Positions 1 to 7,771 are shown, counted from the first letter of the stretch. The stretch is DNA of 13,658 nucleotides from an uncultured Gammaproteobacteria bacterium (GCA_945787265.1 CALZHS010000008.1:1-13658), one strand, 5' to 3'. Numbers and translations are program-made. The notes: a model not told the origin generated them from the sequence alone.

Positions 1-351
1 ATAAAGCGGAGTATGAACCCGGGCGCCGGCTTCGAGCGCACGTTCCCAGCTGAGATCCACATCGTAAACGTAGAGGTGAATTTGACCGGCACATGCTCCG
101 AGGCTCAGGGGTGTTAGAATACCCTGCTCTGGAGATTCGACGTTGAGGGCTATAATGCTGTTGCCGATTTTAATGGTGGCATGAATCGCAACCGCCTCAT
201 CGGCACCGGTTTGACGAGTCAGTAACTCGGCACCGAAAGCGGCCTGGTAAAATGCAATCGCGGCATCGACATCGAAAACCGTCAGGCAGGTGGTAACGGT
301 TCTATAACCGCGGGGGATAGGGGAAATTTTCTTACTCACAGTATGCTCCAT
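1..351 (-). CDS. PhnB-like VOC (glyoxalase/bleomycin-resistance fold) protein, 3' end cut by window
   Basis: The reading frame is open from an ATG at 351 down to base 1, giving the first 117 residues; the C-terminus lies outside the window. Near residues 13-50 it reads IPRGYRTVTTCLTVFD, then AIAFYQAAFGAELLTR, the usual opening beta-alpha-beta of PhnB-like members of the vicinal oxygen chelate superfamily. A second VOC half starts near residue 92 (QIHLYVYDVDLSWERALEAG). PhnB-like proteins have no single known reaction; many stand beside ArsR-type regulators or SRPBCC proteins, so no substrate is assigned. A GTG five codons in is an alternative start, but no clear Shine-Dalgarno favours either. 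The start codon lies inside an operator-like site (336-358), which suggests repression at initiation. The gene diverges from the unit starting at 475. Confidence 0.8.
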   Translation of the reverse strand, partial: MEHTVSKKISPIPRGYRTVTTCLTVFDVDAAIAFYQAAFGAELLTRQTGADEAVAIHATIKIGNSIIALNVESPEQGILTPLSLGACAGQIHLYVYDVDLSWERALEAGARVHTPLY

Positions 352-358
352 AATGTAT
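336..358. promoter_or_regulatory. Operator-like site O1 over the VOC start codon
   Basis: These 23 bases match the perfect palindrome at 426-448 at 16 positions, including an intact right half CATAATGTA (349-357) and a left half ACAgTATG. The VOC start codon (349-351) is inside the right half. A dimeric regulator bound here could block initiation of the VOC gene. The regulator is not identified. Confidence 0.55.
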
Positions 359-398
359 CTATTAGGGGAAAAAAATAAAACACTTCCTAACATCGGAA

Positions 399-432
399 AA
401 TGTAGGCTGGATAAATTGCGGTAGCCTACATT
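399..432. repeat. 10-bp inverted repeat (hairpin) in the divergent promoter region
   Basis: AATGTAGGCT (399-408) and AGCCTACATT (423-432) are perfect reverse complements around a 14-nt spacer. The right arm overlaps the left arm of the operator palindrome at 426-448. It could be a second regulator site or a stem-loop remnant; the GTAGGCTGGATAA stretch loosely recalls enterobacterial REP/BIME units, but one copy cannot show that. Confidence 0.55.
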
Positions 433-444
433 ATGAATCATAAT
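416..444 (+). promoter_or_regulatory. Predicted sigma70 promoter for the 475-1934 unit
   Basis: TTGCGG (416-421), a 17-nt spacer and CATAAT (439-444) form a reasonable -35/-10 pair reading rightward. The -10 lies within the right half of the palindrome at 426-448, so a bound regulator would cover it. Predicted transcription would start near 451, leaving a leader of about 24 nt without an obvious Shine-Dalgarno sequence. Confidence 0.45.
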
Positions 445-448
445 GTAG
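426..448. promoter_or_regulatory. Perfect 23-bp palindromic operator O2
   Basis: CTACATTATGA (426-436), a single central A (437) and TCATAATGTAG (438-448) form a perfect 11-bp inverted repeat. A near-central symmetry of this length is typical of a site for a homodimeric helix-turn-helix repressor. Two related sites flank it, centred 90 bp to the left and 42 bp to the right, the latter about four helical turns away. It overlaps the predicted -10 of the rightward promoter. Confidence 0.75.
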
Positions 449-467
449 TTAATAAACTTTAAGTTGT

Positions 468-490
468 CAACATCATGAATCAAGATGTAG
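468..490. promoter_or_regulatory. Operator-like site O3 over the start of the 131-aa gene
   Basis: These 23 bases match the perfect palindrome at 426-448 at 19 positions, with the central CATGAATCA core conserved and halves ACATCATG and CAAGATGTA. The ATG at 475 lies inside it. The centre (479) is 42 bp from the centre of O2 (437), so dimers at both sites would bind on the same helix face. Confidence 0.6.
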
Positions 491-870
491 CTCTCGGAAT
501 CACCGGTTCGGTCACCCAGGCCGACCTGGCACCGTTGCGCGAAAGCGCCCGTCTGGGCGAATTTGCGGTGGTTTACCGCGTCGAACGGCTTCACCAGGGT
601 GGCGGTTACGGTGACCAGGACAAGCATCCGCTAGCCTGGGCCGTCGCCGTGTACGTCGACAACCAGCTGTGCCGGGTGTTCAACGCGCGCGGATCAGGCC
701 GGGAATGGAACAGCATCGACCGGCTCAGCTCCTGGTTGCGCGAGCAGGGTTTCTGGTACTGGTGGACGCGCAATGATCTCGAACCCGTTGGTGACGCCCT
801 CGCTGAACCCGAAGACATGCCCGACCCGCCTTCGCCCACGACGATAGATCCACCGTTTTCACCCTTTTGA
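475..870 (+). CDS. Conserved-looking hypothetical protein (131 aa)
   Basis: I do not recognise this family. The 131-residue product has no signal peptide or membrane segment. Residues 29-105 look like a compact soluble alpha/beta domain rich in aromatic residues (FAVVYRVERL, AWAVAVYVDNQLCRVFNARG, WLREQGFWYWW). The last 20 or so residues are a proline- and acid-rich tail (EPEDMPDPPSP). Third codon positions become strongly G/C-biased from about base 500, supporting real coding. The stop TGA (868-870) shares one base with the ATG of the Ntn hydrolase gene, indicating one operon with translational coupling. The chosen start is the first ATG after the predicted promoter; no good Shine-Dalgarno precedes it, and the ATG is within an operator-like site, so the leader is short and initiation may be weak or regulated. 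Confidence 0.65.
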   Translation: MNQDVALGITGSVTQADLAPLRESARLGEFAVVYRVERLHQGGGYGDQDKHPLAWAVAVYVDNQLCRVFNARGSGREWNSIDRLSSWLREQGFWYWWTRNDLEPVGDALAEPEDMPDPPSPTTIDPPFSPF

Positions 871-1934
871 TGCGTCATTCGACACACATGGATTTTAACT
901 TCCGTGCCTTCGCGGAAGATTTGCCGGGAACCCACTGGCAGCATCATTTCAAAAGCCACTGGCAGGCTTACCGGCGCTGGTTCCTGCGTTTTGGCGAACG
1001 CAAGCGTCCGACCTACCTGGAATCGGTGCGCGCGCTGAAACGACATATGCCCGAGTTCATGCCGACCTACGAAAGCATGGTCGAAATCGCCGGTGGCGGA
1101 GATCATGCCGCTCGCTTCCTGTCCCAGTATTGTCCACCCCCGCTGTTCCGCGGCTGTTCCCAGTCGGTTTACATCCGCGACGAAGTCGTACTGGTGCGCA
1201 ACTACGATTACTCACCCTATATCTTTGACGGCCTGGTGATGCAATCAAGGTTCGACCAGCGCGCCGTTGTCGCGATGCTCGACTGCATGTCGGGCGCACT
1301 CGATGGCATTAACTCGGACGGCCTGGCGGTCTCGATGTCCTTTGGCGGGCGCGAGGAGTTCGGCGACGGATTCGGAATTCCCATCCTGTTGCGCTACCTG
1401 CTCGAATATGCTGGTAACGTCAGCGAAGCCTGCGAGCTGATCGCGCGCGTTCCCGTAAACGGTGCCTACAACGTGATGTTACTCGACAGTGACGCCAGTT
1501 TTGAAACCCTGGCCATTGCGCCCGGCCAGGCACCGCTTGCGCTTAAAGCCACGGTATCGACCAATCACCAACCGGGCAGCAGCTGGCCGATCTACGAAGA
1601 AAAGGTCGCGACCTATCCCCGTTTCGATTACCTCAGTGAAATCAACGCCGCCAGCGAGCTCAGCGGGTACGATTTCACGCGTCGCTTTCTGCAACCACCG
1701 CTATATAACAACAAGTTCGGGCGCGGCTTTGGCACGCTTTACAGTGCGGCTTTCTATCCGCAGCGCAAGACTTGCGAATACTTCTGGCCACAACATGCCT
1801 GGGGCTTTGATTTCAATACCTTTAGCCCGCTTGAATACTCGATATCATTTGTCGATCCCGACGGCTACCCGGCGAAGAGTCGGGCCTACGCCGACATTTA
1901 CACCAGCCAGCCAGTACCGGTACTCAAGTTTTAA
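870..1934 (+). CDS. C45-type Ntn hydrolase (acyl-CoA:6-APA acyltransferase-like)
   Basis: The 354-residue product resembles peptidase family C45, whose best-known member is fungal isopenicillin-N/6-APA acyltransferase. These enzymes are made as a precursor that cuts itself before a cysteine, which then becomes the N-terminal nucleophile for amide hydrolysis or acyl transfer. Here residues 93-98 read FRGCSQ, so the likely cut is Gly95-Cys96, close to Gly102-Cys103 of the fungal enzyme, releasing a prosegment of 95 residues. After it come VLVRNYDYSP (107-116) and DGINSDGLAVSMSFGG (145-160), matching the conserved R-N-x-D and N-x-x-G-L regions of the fold. Substrate unknown; bacterial relatives are presumed to act on N-acyl or linear amides. 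The ATG overlaps the upstream stop (TGATG); an alternative start is the ATG at 888. No signal peptide, so probably cytoplasmic. Confidence 0.75.
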   Translation: MRHSTHMDFNFRAFAEDLPGTHWQHHFKSHWQAYRRWFLRFGERKRPTYLESVRALKRHMPEFMPTYESMVEIAGGGDHAARFLSQYCPPPLFRGCSQSVYIRDEVVLVRNYDYSPYIFDGLVMQSRFDQRAVVAMLDCMSGALDGINSDGLAVSMSFGGREEFGDGFGIPILLRYLLEYAGNVSEACELIARVPVNGAYNVMLLDSDASFETLAIAPGQAPLALKATVSTNHQPGSSWPIYEEKVATYPRFDYLSEINAASELSGYDFTRRFLQPPLYNNKFGRGFGTLYSAAFYPQRKTCEYFWPQHAWGFDFNTFSPLEYSISFVDPDGYPAKSRAYADIYTSQPVPVLKF

Positions 1935-2029
1935 ACGCCCTAAACCGCTTCCCGGCTCACCGGCCCGCAGTGGCGTCGGAATCGAATGCGCTGGCAGGCG
2001 AGCTGGACCAGACGCCGCAGTGAGGGCAG

Positions 2030-4801
2030 CTATTGCTGCAGTTTCGCGAGCATTTCCTCGGTAAACATCTGCAAGCCGATTTCGGGGTTGTATCCGTGGA
2101 TTTCCTTGACGTCAAGCGCGCGCATGAAGGCCAGTATCTCTTCGCTGACCACCTGTCCCGGCACCAGGATCGGAAACCCTGGTGGGTACGGCGTCACGAA
2201 ACTGGCCGATACCAGCTCCCGCCCCGATTTCATCATCGCGCCGATAGTATCCTCGTCGATGGTGATGTACTCGCAGTTTTCCTCGTCATAGGCATAGAAA
2301 AAAGCGCTCCTGATATCTCCATCGGTAGTCTTAACCTTCTGCTGCGAGCCCGGGCAAAACGCGGCGTGGAAATAGCTAAAATCGGGCAAAGGCGGCAGGT
2401 CTACTGACATTGATTTCACGCGTTTCTCGATCAATTTGCGCTCTACCCGGCTGGCATCCTCGCGTTGCTGATCGAGCTCGGTCGCTATTTTCACCAGCAC
2501 CTCGATCAGAAACGCAACCGAGCTGCGCGTGGTACCGATATTGGTCATAAACAGAACGGTGTTGCGCGAGGTCTTGTTGATTTGAATGCCGTACTTGTCC
2601 ATCAGGTAATCGTTTTTGAAGGTATCCCCATCGATACCGGTCTTACCGACGTAGAGCGTCAGGCGGGTTAAATCGATGACGAAATCGTCTATCTCCCATG
2701 CCTCTTCCATGCCGTTGTTACGCCATCCCTTTTCCGGGTCGAAATAGCTATCGATCCCCGAGGGCCGGTACTGCTCCGGAATCATGTCTTTCGCTTCGAG
2801 GAAGAGAAAATATCGACTCAACAGGGGATGCGACGCGACTCGTTCGCGAATGACCATCGCCAGCTCGATCTGCTTTTGCACCAACTCAAAGCCTTCCAGT
2901 TCTACCTGGCGTCGACCGATATCGAGCGAGGCCAGAATCTGGTAATTGGGTGAGGTCGAGGTATGGGTCATGAACGCCTCGTCGAAGGGTTCCTGCACTT
3001 TGTGATTGAATTCCTGGTCGTAGACGTGGATCATCGAGCCCTGGCGTAGCGAGGTCAGCGATTTATGCGTCGACTGGGTGGCATAGGTACGAATACGCAC
3101 TCTGTCGGGGTCGGGCATGAGCCGCTCGTCGAGCAAATCCTCGTCCTTGCATTTCGCAATGCGCTTCTGGTACTCGGCGTATTCCTGTCGATAGGACTCG
3201 CTGCGATAGCGGGCGCGCAAACGATTTGCGGTTGCCATTGCCGCGCGCCGCCGATAGGTCGGTGTAAAGCCCGCAAATGCGAACCAGGCCTCGTCCCAAA
3301 GGAACACCAGGTCCGGCTTGATTGCCAGGCACTCCTCCATGACGCGCTCGACATTGTAGACCACACCATCGAAGGTGCAGTTGGTCAGCAACAGCATCTT
3401 GACCTTGTGCAGCAGGCCGGCCTTCTTGTAGAGCAGTAGCTTGCTCTTGATTTCATGCAGCGGTACCGCGCCATACATGGAGTAATCATTCAGCGGGTAG
3501 GAATCGAGGTAGCAGACCTGGGCGCCCGCCAGCACCATGCCATAGTGATGCGATTTGTGGCAGTCGCGGTCAACCAGGATGATATCGCCCGGCTTCACCA
3601 GGGCCTGCACCACGATCTTGTTGGCGGTGGAAGTGCCGTTTGTCACAAAGTAAGTGCGCTTGGCGCCAAAAGCGCGCGCCGCCAGTTCTTGTGCTTTCTT
3701 GATTGGTCCATGCGGCTGCAGCAGTGAATCGAGCCCGCCCGAGGTTGCCGAGGTTTCAGCGAGGAATATATTCATCCCGTAAAACTGCACCATGTCCTTG
3801 ATCCAGTGCGACTTGGTAATCGACTTGCCGCGCGATATCGGCATCGCGTGGAACACGCCCGTCGGCTGTTGGCTATATTTGCGCAAGGCGGTAAAAAACG
3901 GCGTTTCGTAACGTGACTCGATGCCGCGCAAAATGTTCAGATGAAGATCGAGATAGTCTTCCTGCTGGTAGAAAATTCGTTTAAATTTTTGCGCCACGTT
4001 GCCAGCGATATCCTCGACCGCGGCATCGGTCACCAGGTAAAGATCCAGTTCCGGACGCACTTCCGCCAATAGATTACCCAGCAGCGGCCCGCGGGAGGTG
4101 TCAAGCGAGTCCTCGTACTCAGTTTCATCGATCTTGGCGAGATAGCGCTGCAGTATTTCGAGGTGATTCACCGAGCGTAGCGGGAATCCGTAGCGGATCA
4201 CTACAACCTGTATGTTGTAATTGAACAGCACCGCGTTGAGTGCGTCCTCGAAACTCGGTACGACCACGATATCATAGATGAAACGGTCTTCCGGACGCCT
4301 GATTTTACACAGGCTGTCGCGAATCAGTTTGACGTCTTCCGGACCGCTTTCATCGACGAACAAGACCTCGAAATAAGGCCGCTGCTGATGCGACAGTTCG
4401 TCATAATGATGACTTGTCTCCCCTCGCTCGTCGAGCTCGGAAGCCGTGCGCAGGTTGATATGCCGCGAGCGATAGGTACCGCCGGTAAGCGCACGTACGA
4501 TTCGCGTAACCATGCGCGACAGCAGTTCGTAATCCTCCTCGTTGAACAGTTGCCACAGCAGGTCAAAATCTTCCTGTGACGGGACTGCACTGTAGTTTTC
4601 AAAGGTATGCAGCAGGCTGAGCGCTTCGCGAATTTTTTTGACCAGGCTCGCAACATCAGCCTTGCGCAGGTGTTTCGCGCTGAGACGATTGGCGTACTCA
4701 TCGAGGCGATTCCAGGTATCGAAACGCATCTGGGTAGGGCTGTGGTAAAAATCCAGGTTAGTGCGTTTTTCCCTGCTTTTGGGGGCTCCAGTATCAGGCA
4801 T
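2030..4801 (-). CDS. PLP-dependent Orn/Lys/Arg decarboxylase, long form (923 aa)
   Basis: This fold-type I decarboxylase would remove CO2 from ornithine, lysine or arginine to give putrescine, cadaverine or agmatine in the cytoplasm. The core shows the family signature: FVTNGTSTANK and DRDCHKSHHYG, the PLP-ring aspartate in LWDEAW (D503), the Schiff-base lysine in ATQSTHKSLTSLRQG (K580), and the C-terminal PYPPGFPILVPGQ. Residues about 143-290 resemble the receiver-like wing domain. E. coli CadA has 715 residues with its PLP lysine at 367, so this protein carries about 210 extra residues, all before that lysine; the C-terminal side is normal length. Residues 1-140 form a charged, mostly helical extension. 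The sequence does not settle which of the three substrates is used. The start has AGGA 6 nt upstream on the minus strand. The gene diverges from gabDT and converges with the Ntn hydrolase gene. Confidence 0.88.
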   Translation of the reverse strand: MPDTGAPKSREKRTNLDFYHSPTQMRFDTWNRLDEYANRLSAKHLRKADVASLVKKIREALSLLHTFENYSAVPSQEDFDLLWQLFNEEDYELLSRMVTRIVRALTGGTYRSRHINLRTASELDERGETSHHYDELSHQQRPYFEVLFVDESGPEDVKLIRDSLCKIRRPEDRFIYDIVVVPSFEDALNAVLFNYNIQVVVIRYGFPLRSVNHLEILQRYLAKIDETEYEDSLDTSRGPLLGNLLAEVRPELDLYLVTDAAVEDIAGNVAQKFKRIFYQQEDYLDLHLNILRGIESRYETPFFTALRKYSQQPTGVFHAMPISRGKSITKSHWIKDMVQFYGMNIFLAETSATSGGLDSLLQPHGPIKKAQELAARAFGAKRTYFVTNGTSTANKIVVQALVKPGDIILVDRDCHKSHHYGMVLAGAQVCYLDSYPLNDYSMYGAVPLHEIKSKLLLYKKAGLLHKVKMLLLTNCTFDGVVYNVERVMEECLAIKPDLVFLWDEAWFAFAGFTPTYRRRAAMATANRLRARYRSESYRQEYAEYQKRIAKCKDEDLLDERLMPDPDRVRIRTYATQSTHKSLTSLRQGSMIHVYDQEFNHKVQEPFDEAFMTHTSTSPNYQILASLDIGRRQVELEGFELVQKQIELAMVIRERVASHPLLSRYFLFLEAKDMIPEQYRPSGIDSYFDPEKGWRNNGMEEAWEIDDFVIDLTRLTLYVGKTGIDGDTFKNDYLMDKYGIQINKTSRNTVLFMTNIGTTRSSVAFLIEVLVKIATELDQQREDASRVERKLIEKRVKSMSVDLPPLPDFSYFHAAFCPGSQQKVKTTDGDIRSAFFYAYDEENCEYITIDEDTIGAMMKSGRELVSASFVTPYPPGFPILVPGQVVSEEILAFMRALDVKEIHGYNPEIGLQMFTEEMLAKLQQ

Positions 4802-4832
4802 TTCGGTTCCTAATTGGACTGCGAGGGTCTCG

Positions 4833-4860
4833 ATTCTAACATGAGGAGCATCTGTATTAA
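4833..4860 (-). promoter_or_regulatory. Predicted promoter for the decarboxylase gene
   Basis: Reading leftward, TTAATA (4860-4855) and TAGAAT (4838-4833) are separated by 16 nt. The -10 is a 5-of-6 match, the -35 weak. This places a start near 4826, about 25 nt ahead of the ATG at 4801. A weak -35 would fit an activated gene. Confidence 0.35.
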
Positions 4861-4891
4861 GGCAAACTTTAACTTCGGCGGCTAATTATCA

Positions 4892-4920
4892 TTGTTCCCG
4901 ATAGTTGAAATCGTTATGCT
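4892..4920 (+). promoter_or_regulatory. Predicted sigma70 promoter for gabDT
   Basis: TTGTTC (4892-4897), a 17-nt spacer and TATGCT (4915-4920) form a good -35/-10 pair reading rightward. Transcription would begin near 4927 and leave a leader of about 30 nt before the gabD ATG at 4957. The predicted -35 lies about 30 bp from that of the divergent decarboxylase gene, so one regulator could act on both. Confidence 0.45.
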
Positions 4921-4956
4921 TCTCGCCTTTCCGGCAAATTTCTTGGGATCACGCAC

Positions 4957-6420
4957 ATGAGCATTCAAATTTCGGACCAGGCACTACTGAAAACAAAGGC
5001 TTACATCGATGGCCAATGGGTCGACGCAGACAGCGGTGAGACCGTGCCGGTGACCAACCCTGCCAATGGCGAAGTCATTGCAGAAGTTGCCAAATGCAGC
5101 ACCGCGGAAACCCGCCGCGCGATCGAAGCTGCCGGCGCCGCGTTTCCCGAATGGAGTAAAAGAACCGCCAAAGAGCGTGCCGCCTGCCTGCGCAAGTGGT
5201 TCAACCTGATGATGGAAGCCCAGGAAGACCTCGCAATGATCATGACCACCGAACAGGGTAAGCCGCTGGCCGAGTCGCGGGGTGAAGTCGCTTACGGCGC
5301 CAGCTATATCGAGTGGTTTGCCGAGGAAGCCAAGCGGGTCTACGGCGATACCATCCCGCAACCTTCAAATGACAAGCGCATCGTCTGTATCAAGCAACCC
5401 GTTGGTGTCGTCGCCTGTATCACACCGTGGAATTTCCCCAACGCGATGCTGACGCGCAAAATTGCACCGGCGCTTGCGATTGGCTGCACGGTGGTCTGCA
5501 AACCCGCCAACGCAACACCATTATCCGCCTACGCATTCGTCGAACTGGCCGAGAGGGCCGGCATTCCGCCGGGTGTCATCAACATGGTAACCGGTGAAAC
5601 CGCGGCCATCGGTAAGGAACTGACCTCGAATCCAATCGTGCGCAAGCTGACCTTTACCGGGTCAACCCCGGTTGGCAAGCAACTGATGGCCGAGTGCGCA
5701 CAAACGGTAAAACGGACCTCGATGGAGCTCGGCGGTAACGCACCTTTCATCGTCTTCGACGATGCCGATCTGGATGCAGCCGTCGCCGGCGCGCTGATCA
5801 GCAAGTATCGCAACGCCGGTCAGACCTGTGTTTGCGCCAATCGCATCCTGGTTCAGGCCGGTTGCTATGACGCATTTGCCGACAAACTGGCAACCGCCGT
5901 CAGCGGCCTCAAGATGGGTGACGGCACCGAGGAGGGTGTTACGGTCGGACCCCTGATCACCGAACAGGCCGCCAACGATATGGAGGCTTTTGTCGCTGAT
6001 GCAGTCAGCAAGGGCGCCAAAATGGTGGTCGGCGGTAACCGCTCCGAGCTCGGCACCAATTTCTTTGAACCGACCATTTTAACCAACGTCAATGGCGAAA
6101 TGCGGATATTTCGTGAAGAGATCTTCGGACCGATCGCACCGCTGTACAAGTTCGACACCGAGGATGAGGCTATCCAGATGGCGAACGATACCGAGTTCGG
6201 TCTTGCCTGCTATTTTTATGCGCGCGATATCGGGCGCATCTGGCGCGTCGCCGAGAGCCTCGAATACGGCATCGTCGGCATCAACGAAGGCATCATTTCC
6301 AATGAAATGGCACCCTTTGGTGGAGTCAAGGAATCCGGGCAGGGTCGCGAGGGCTCGAAGTACGGGCTCGATGATTACACTGAAATCAAGTACCTGTGCA
6401 TGGGAGGAATCGACAAATGA
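4957..6420 (+). CDS. gabD: Succinate-semialdehyde dehydrogenase (NAD(P)+), GabD type
   Basis: The 487-residue product is a full-length soluble aldehyde dehydrogenase, close to E. coli GabD (482). It oxidises succinic semialdehyde, the product of GABA transamination, to succinate for the TCA cycle. Visible motifs are ITPWNFPNAMLTRKIAPALA (cofactor region), FTGSTPVGK, the general-base glutamate in MELGGNAPF (E257) and the catalytic cysteine in NAGQTCVCANR (C291, with the second cysteine C293 typical of this subfamily). The C-terminal PFGGVKESGQGREGSKYGLDDY is also characteristic of SSADH. The start at 4957 follows a weak TGGGA. The stop overlaps the gabT start as ATGA, so the two are one operon. 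Glutarate-semialdehyde dehydrogenase is an alternative or additional activity, since this family also acts in lysine breakdown and a possible lysine decarboxylase is next door. Confidence 0.9.
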   Translation: MSIQISDQALLKTKAYIDGQWVDADSGETVPVTNPANGEVIAEVAKCSTAETRRAIEAAGAAFPEWSKRTAKERAACLRKWFNLMMEAQEDLAMIMTTEQGKPLAESRGEVAYGASYIEWFAEEAKRVYGDTIPQPSNDKRIVCIKQPVGVVACITPWNFPNAMLTRKIAPALAIGCTVVCKPANATPLSAYAFVELAERAGIPPGVINMVTGETAAIGKELTSNPIVRKLTFTGSTPVGKQLMAECAQTVKRTSMELGGNAPFIVFDDADLDAAVAGALISKYRNAGQTCVCANRILVQAGCYDAFADKLATAVSGLKMGDGTEEGVTVGPLITEQAANDMEAFVADAVSKGAKMVVGGNRSELGTNFFEPTILTNVNGEMRIFREEIFGPIAPLYKFDTEDEAIQMANDTEFGLACYFYARDIGRIWRVAESLEYGIVGINEGIISNEMAPFGGVKESGQGREGSKYGLDDYTEIKYLCMGGIDK

Positions 6421-7736
6421 GTCAGGCAAAACTGAAAGTATCCGAAGTCGCCGGAATCTCCAACCAGGAATGGCAGACGCGCAAGGATAAAGCCATCGCG
6501 CGCGGCGAAGGCAATATTGCCCAGGTCTACGTGGAGCGCGCGCTCGGGTCCGAGATCTGGGACGTTGAGGGCAAGCGCTATATCGACTTCGGCACCGGCA
6601 TTGCCGTTTGCTCGGCCGGCCACAGCCATCCGAAAATCGTCGCCGCGGTCGCCGAGCAACTCGAGAGGTTCAGCCATACCTGTGTCATGGTAACCCCTTA
6701 CGATAGCGCGGTTCGACTGGCCGAAAAGCTTAATGACCTGGTACCCGGAACCTCGAAAAAGAAGTCAATTTTCGTCACAACCGGCGCCGAAGCGGTCGAA
6801 AACGCGGTCAAAATTGCACGTGCCCACTCGGGCCGACGCGGCGTAATCGCCTTCAACGGCGGTTATCATGGTCGCACCAATCTAACGATGGGTCTGACCG
6901 GAAAGATCACCCCTTATAAAAACCTGTTCGGTCCTTTCCCGGCAGAGATTTTTCACGCGCGCTTCCCGATCGACTATCATGGCATTTCAGTCGAGGATTC
7001 GCTCAAGGCGCTCAATGACCTGTTCCTGGCCGATATTGCCCCCAGCGATGTCGCCGCAATCATCGTCGAGCCGGTACAGGGTGAAGGTGGTTTTTACCCG
7101 GCGCCGGTCGAATTCTTGCAGGCGCTGCGCGCACTGTGCGACGAACACGGCATCGTCATGATCGTCGATGAAATCCAGACCGGGTTTGCCCGCACCGGCA
7201 AGATGTTCTGCAGCGAATACGCGGGCATCGAGGCCGACCTGATGACGGTTGCCAAGGGCATGGCCAACGGTTTCCCGATTGCCGCGGTGGTAGGCAAGGC
7301 CGAGATCATGGACGCAGCCCTCCCCGGCGGCATCGGCGGTACCTACGCCGGCTCACCGCTCGGTTGCGTCGCTGGGTTGGCGATGATCGACGTGATCGAA
7401 GAAGAAAACCTGGTCGACTCTGCGACTCACGTCAGCAAGGTATTTACCAGGCGCCTCGAAGAATTGCAGGCGAAATTCCCTGCCAACATCGGCCACCTTC
7501 GCACCAGTCATGGCGCGATGATGGCGATGGAACTGGTCAGGAACGGCGATGCCGAACAACCCGACCCGGACCTGACCAGGGCATTGGTCGGGGCTGCTTA
7601 CAAAAATGGTCTGGCGCTGCTCAGCTGCGGCGCACGGGGTAACGTCATTCGCTTCCTGCCCGCGCTGAATATCAGCGATACACTGATCAACGAGGGCATG
7701 GATATCCTCGAAAAATGCCTGCAGGAACTGGTCTAG
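6417..7736 (+). CDS. gabT: 4-aminobutyrate--2-oxoglutarate aminotransferase
   Basis: This 439-residue class III PLP aminotransferase moves the amino group of GABA to 2-oxoglutarate, giving succinic semialdehyde (passed to GabD) and glutamate. It aligns by eye along its length with E. coli GabT (426): GTGIAVCSAGHSHP, FVTTGAEAVENAVKIAR (phosphate binding), AFNGGYHGRTN, IVEPVQGEGGFY, the PLP aspartate in IVDEIQTGFARTG (D251), the Schiff-base lysine in TVAKGMANGFP (K280) and GGTYAGSPLGC. The start at 6417 is preferred over an in-frame ATG at 6396 because GGAGG (6403-6407) lies 9 nt upstream and the ATG overlaps the gabD stop (ATGA). 5-Aminovalerate aminotransferase activity is possible, as GabT enzymes often accept it. 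Transcription probably ends in or near the palindromic element that follows. Confidence 0.92.
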   Translation: MSQAKLKVSEVAGISNQEWQTRKDKAIARGEGNIAQVYVERALGSEIWDVEGKRYIDFGTGIAVCSAGHSHPKIVAAVAEQLERFSHTCVMVTPYDSAVRLAEKLNDLVPGTSKKKSIFVTTGAEAVENAVKIARAHSGRRGVIAFNGGYHGRTNLTMGLTGKITPYKNLFGPFPAEIFHARFPIDYHGISVEDSLKALNDLFLADIAPSDVAAIIVEPVQGEGGFYPAPVEFLQALRALCDEHGIVMIVDEIQTGFARTGKMFCSEYAGIEADLMTVAKGMANGFPIAAVVGKAEIMDAALPGGIGGTYAGSPLGCVAGLAMIDVIEEENLVDSATHVSKVFTRRLEELQAKFPANIGHLRTSHGAMMAMELVRNGDAEQPDPDLTRALVGAAYKNGLALLSCGARGNVIRFLPALNISDTLINEGMDILEKCLQELV

Positions 7737-7771
7737 TTCGCTAGCTGCGCGCCGGAACCGATAAATACAAC

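Noticed and set aside
336..490. Repeated CATAATGTA units as a CRISPR-like or phage attachment array
   Set aside because: The units are arranged as dyads with unequal spacing over promoters and start codons, with no spacers or integrase; an operator set explains them better.
1972..2016. GGCGTC...GACGCC inverted repeat in the gap between the convergent Ntn hydrolase and decarboxylase genes
   Set aside because: Six-bp arms around a 33-nt loop and no T-run; not convincing as a terminator.
1489..2064. 191-codon plus-strand frame overlapping the 3' end of the Ntn hydrolase and beyond
   Set aside because: Arg/Pro/Ser-rich composition typical of an out-of-frame reading of G/C-biased DNA, and it runs into the convergent decarboxylase gene.
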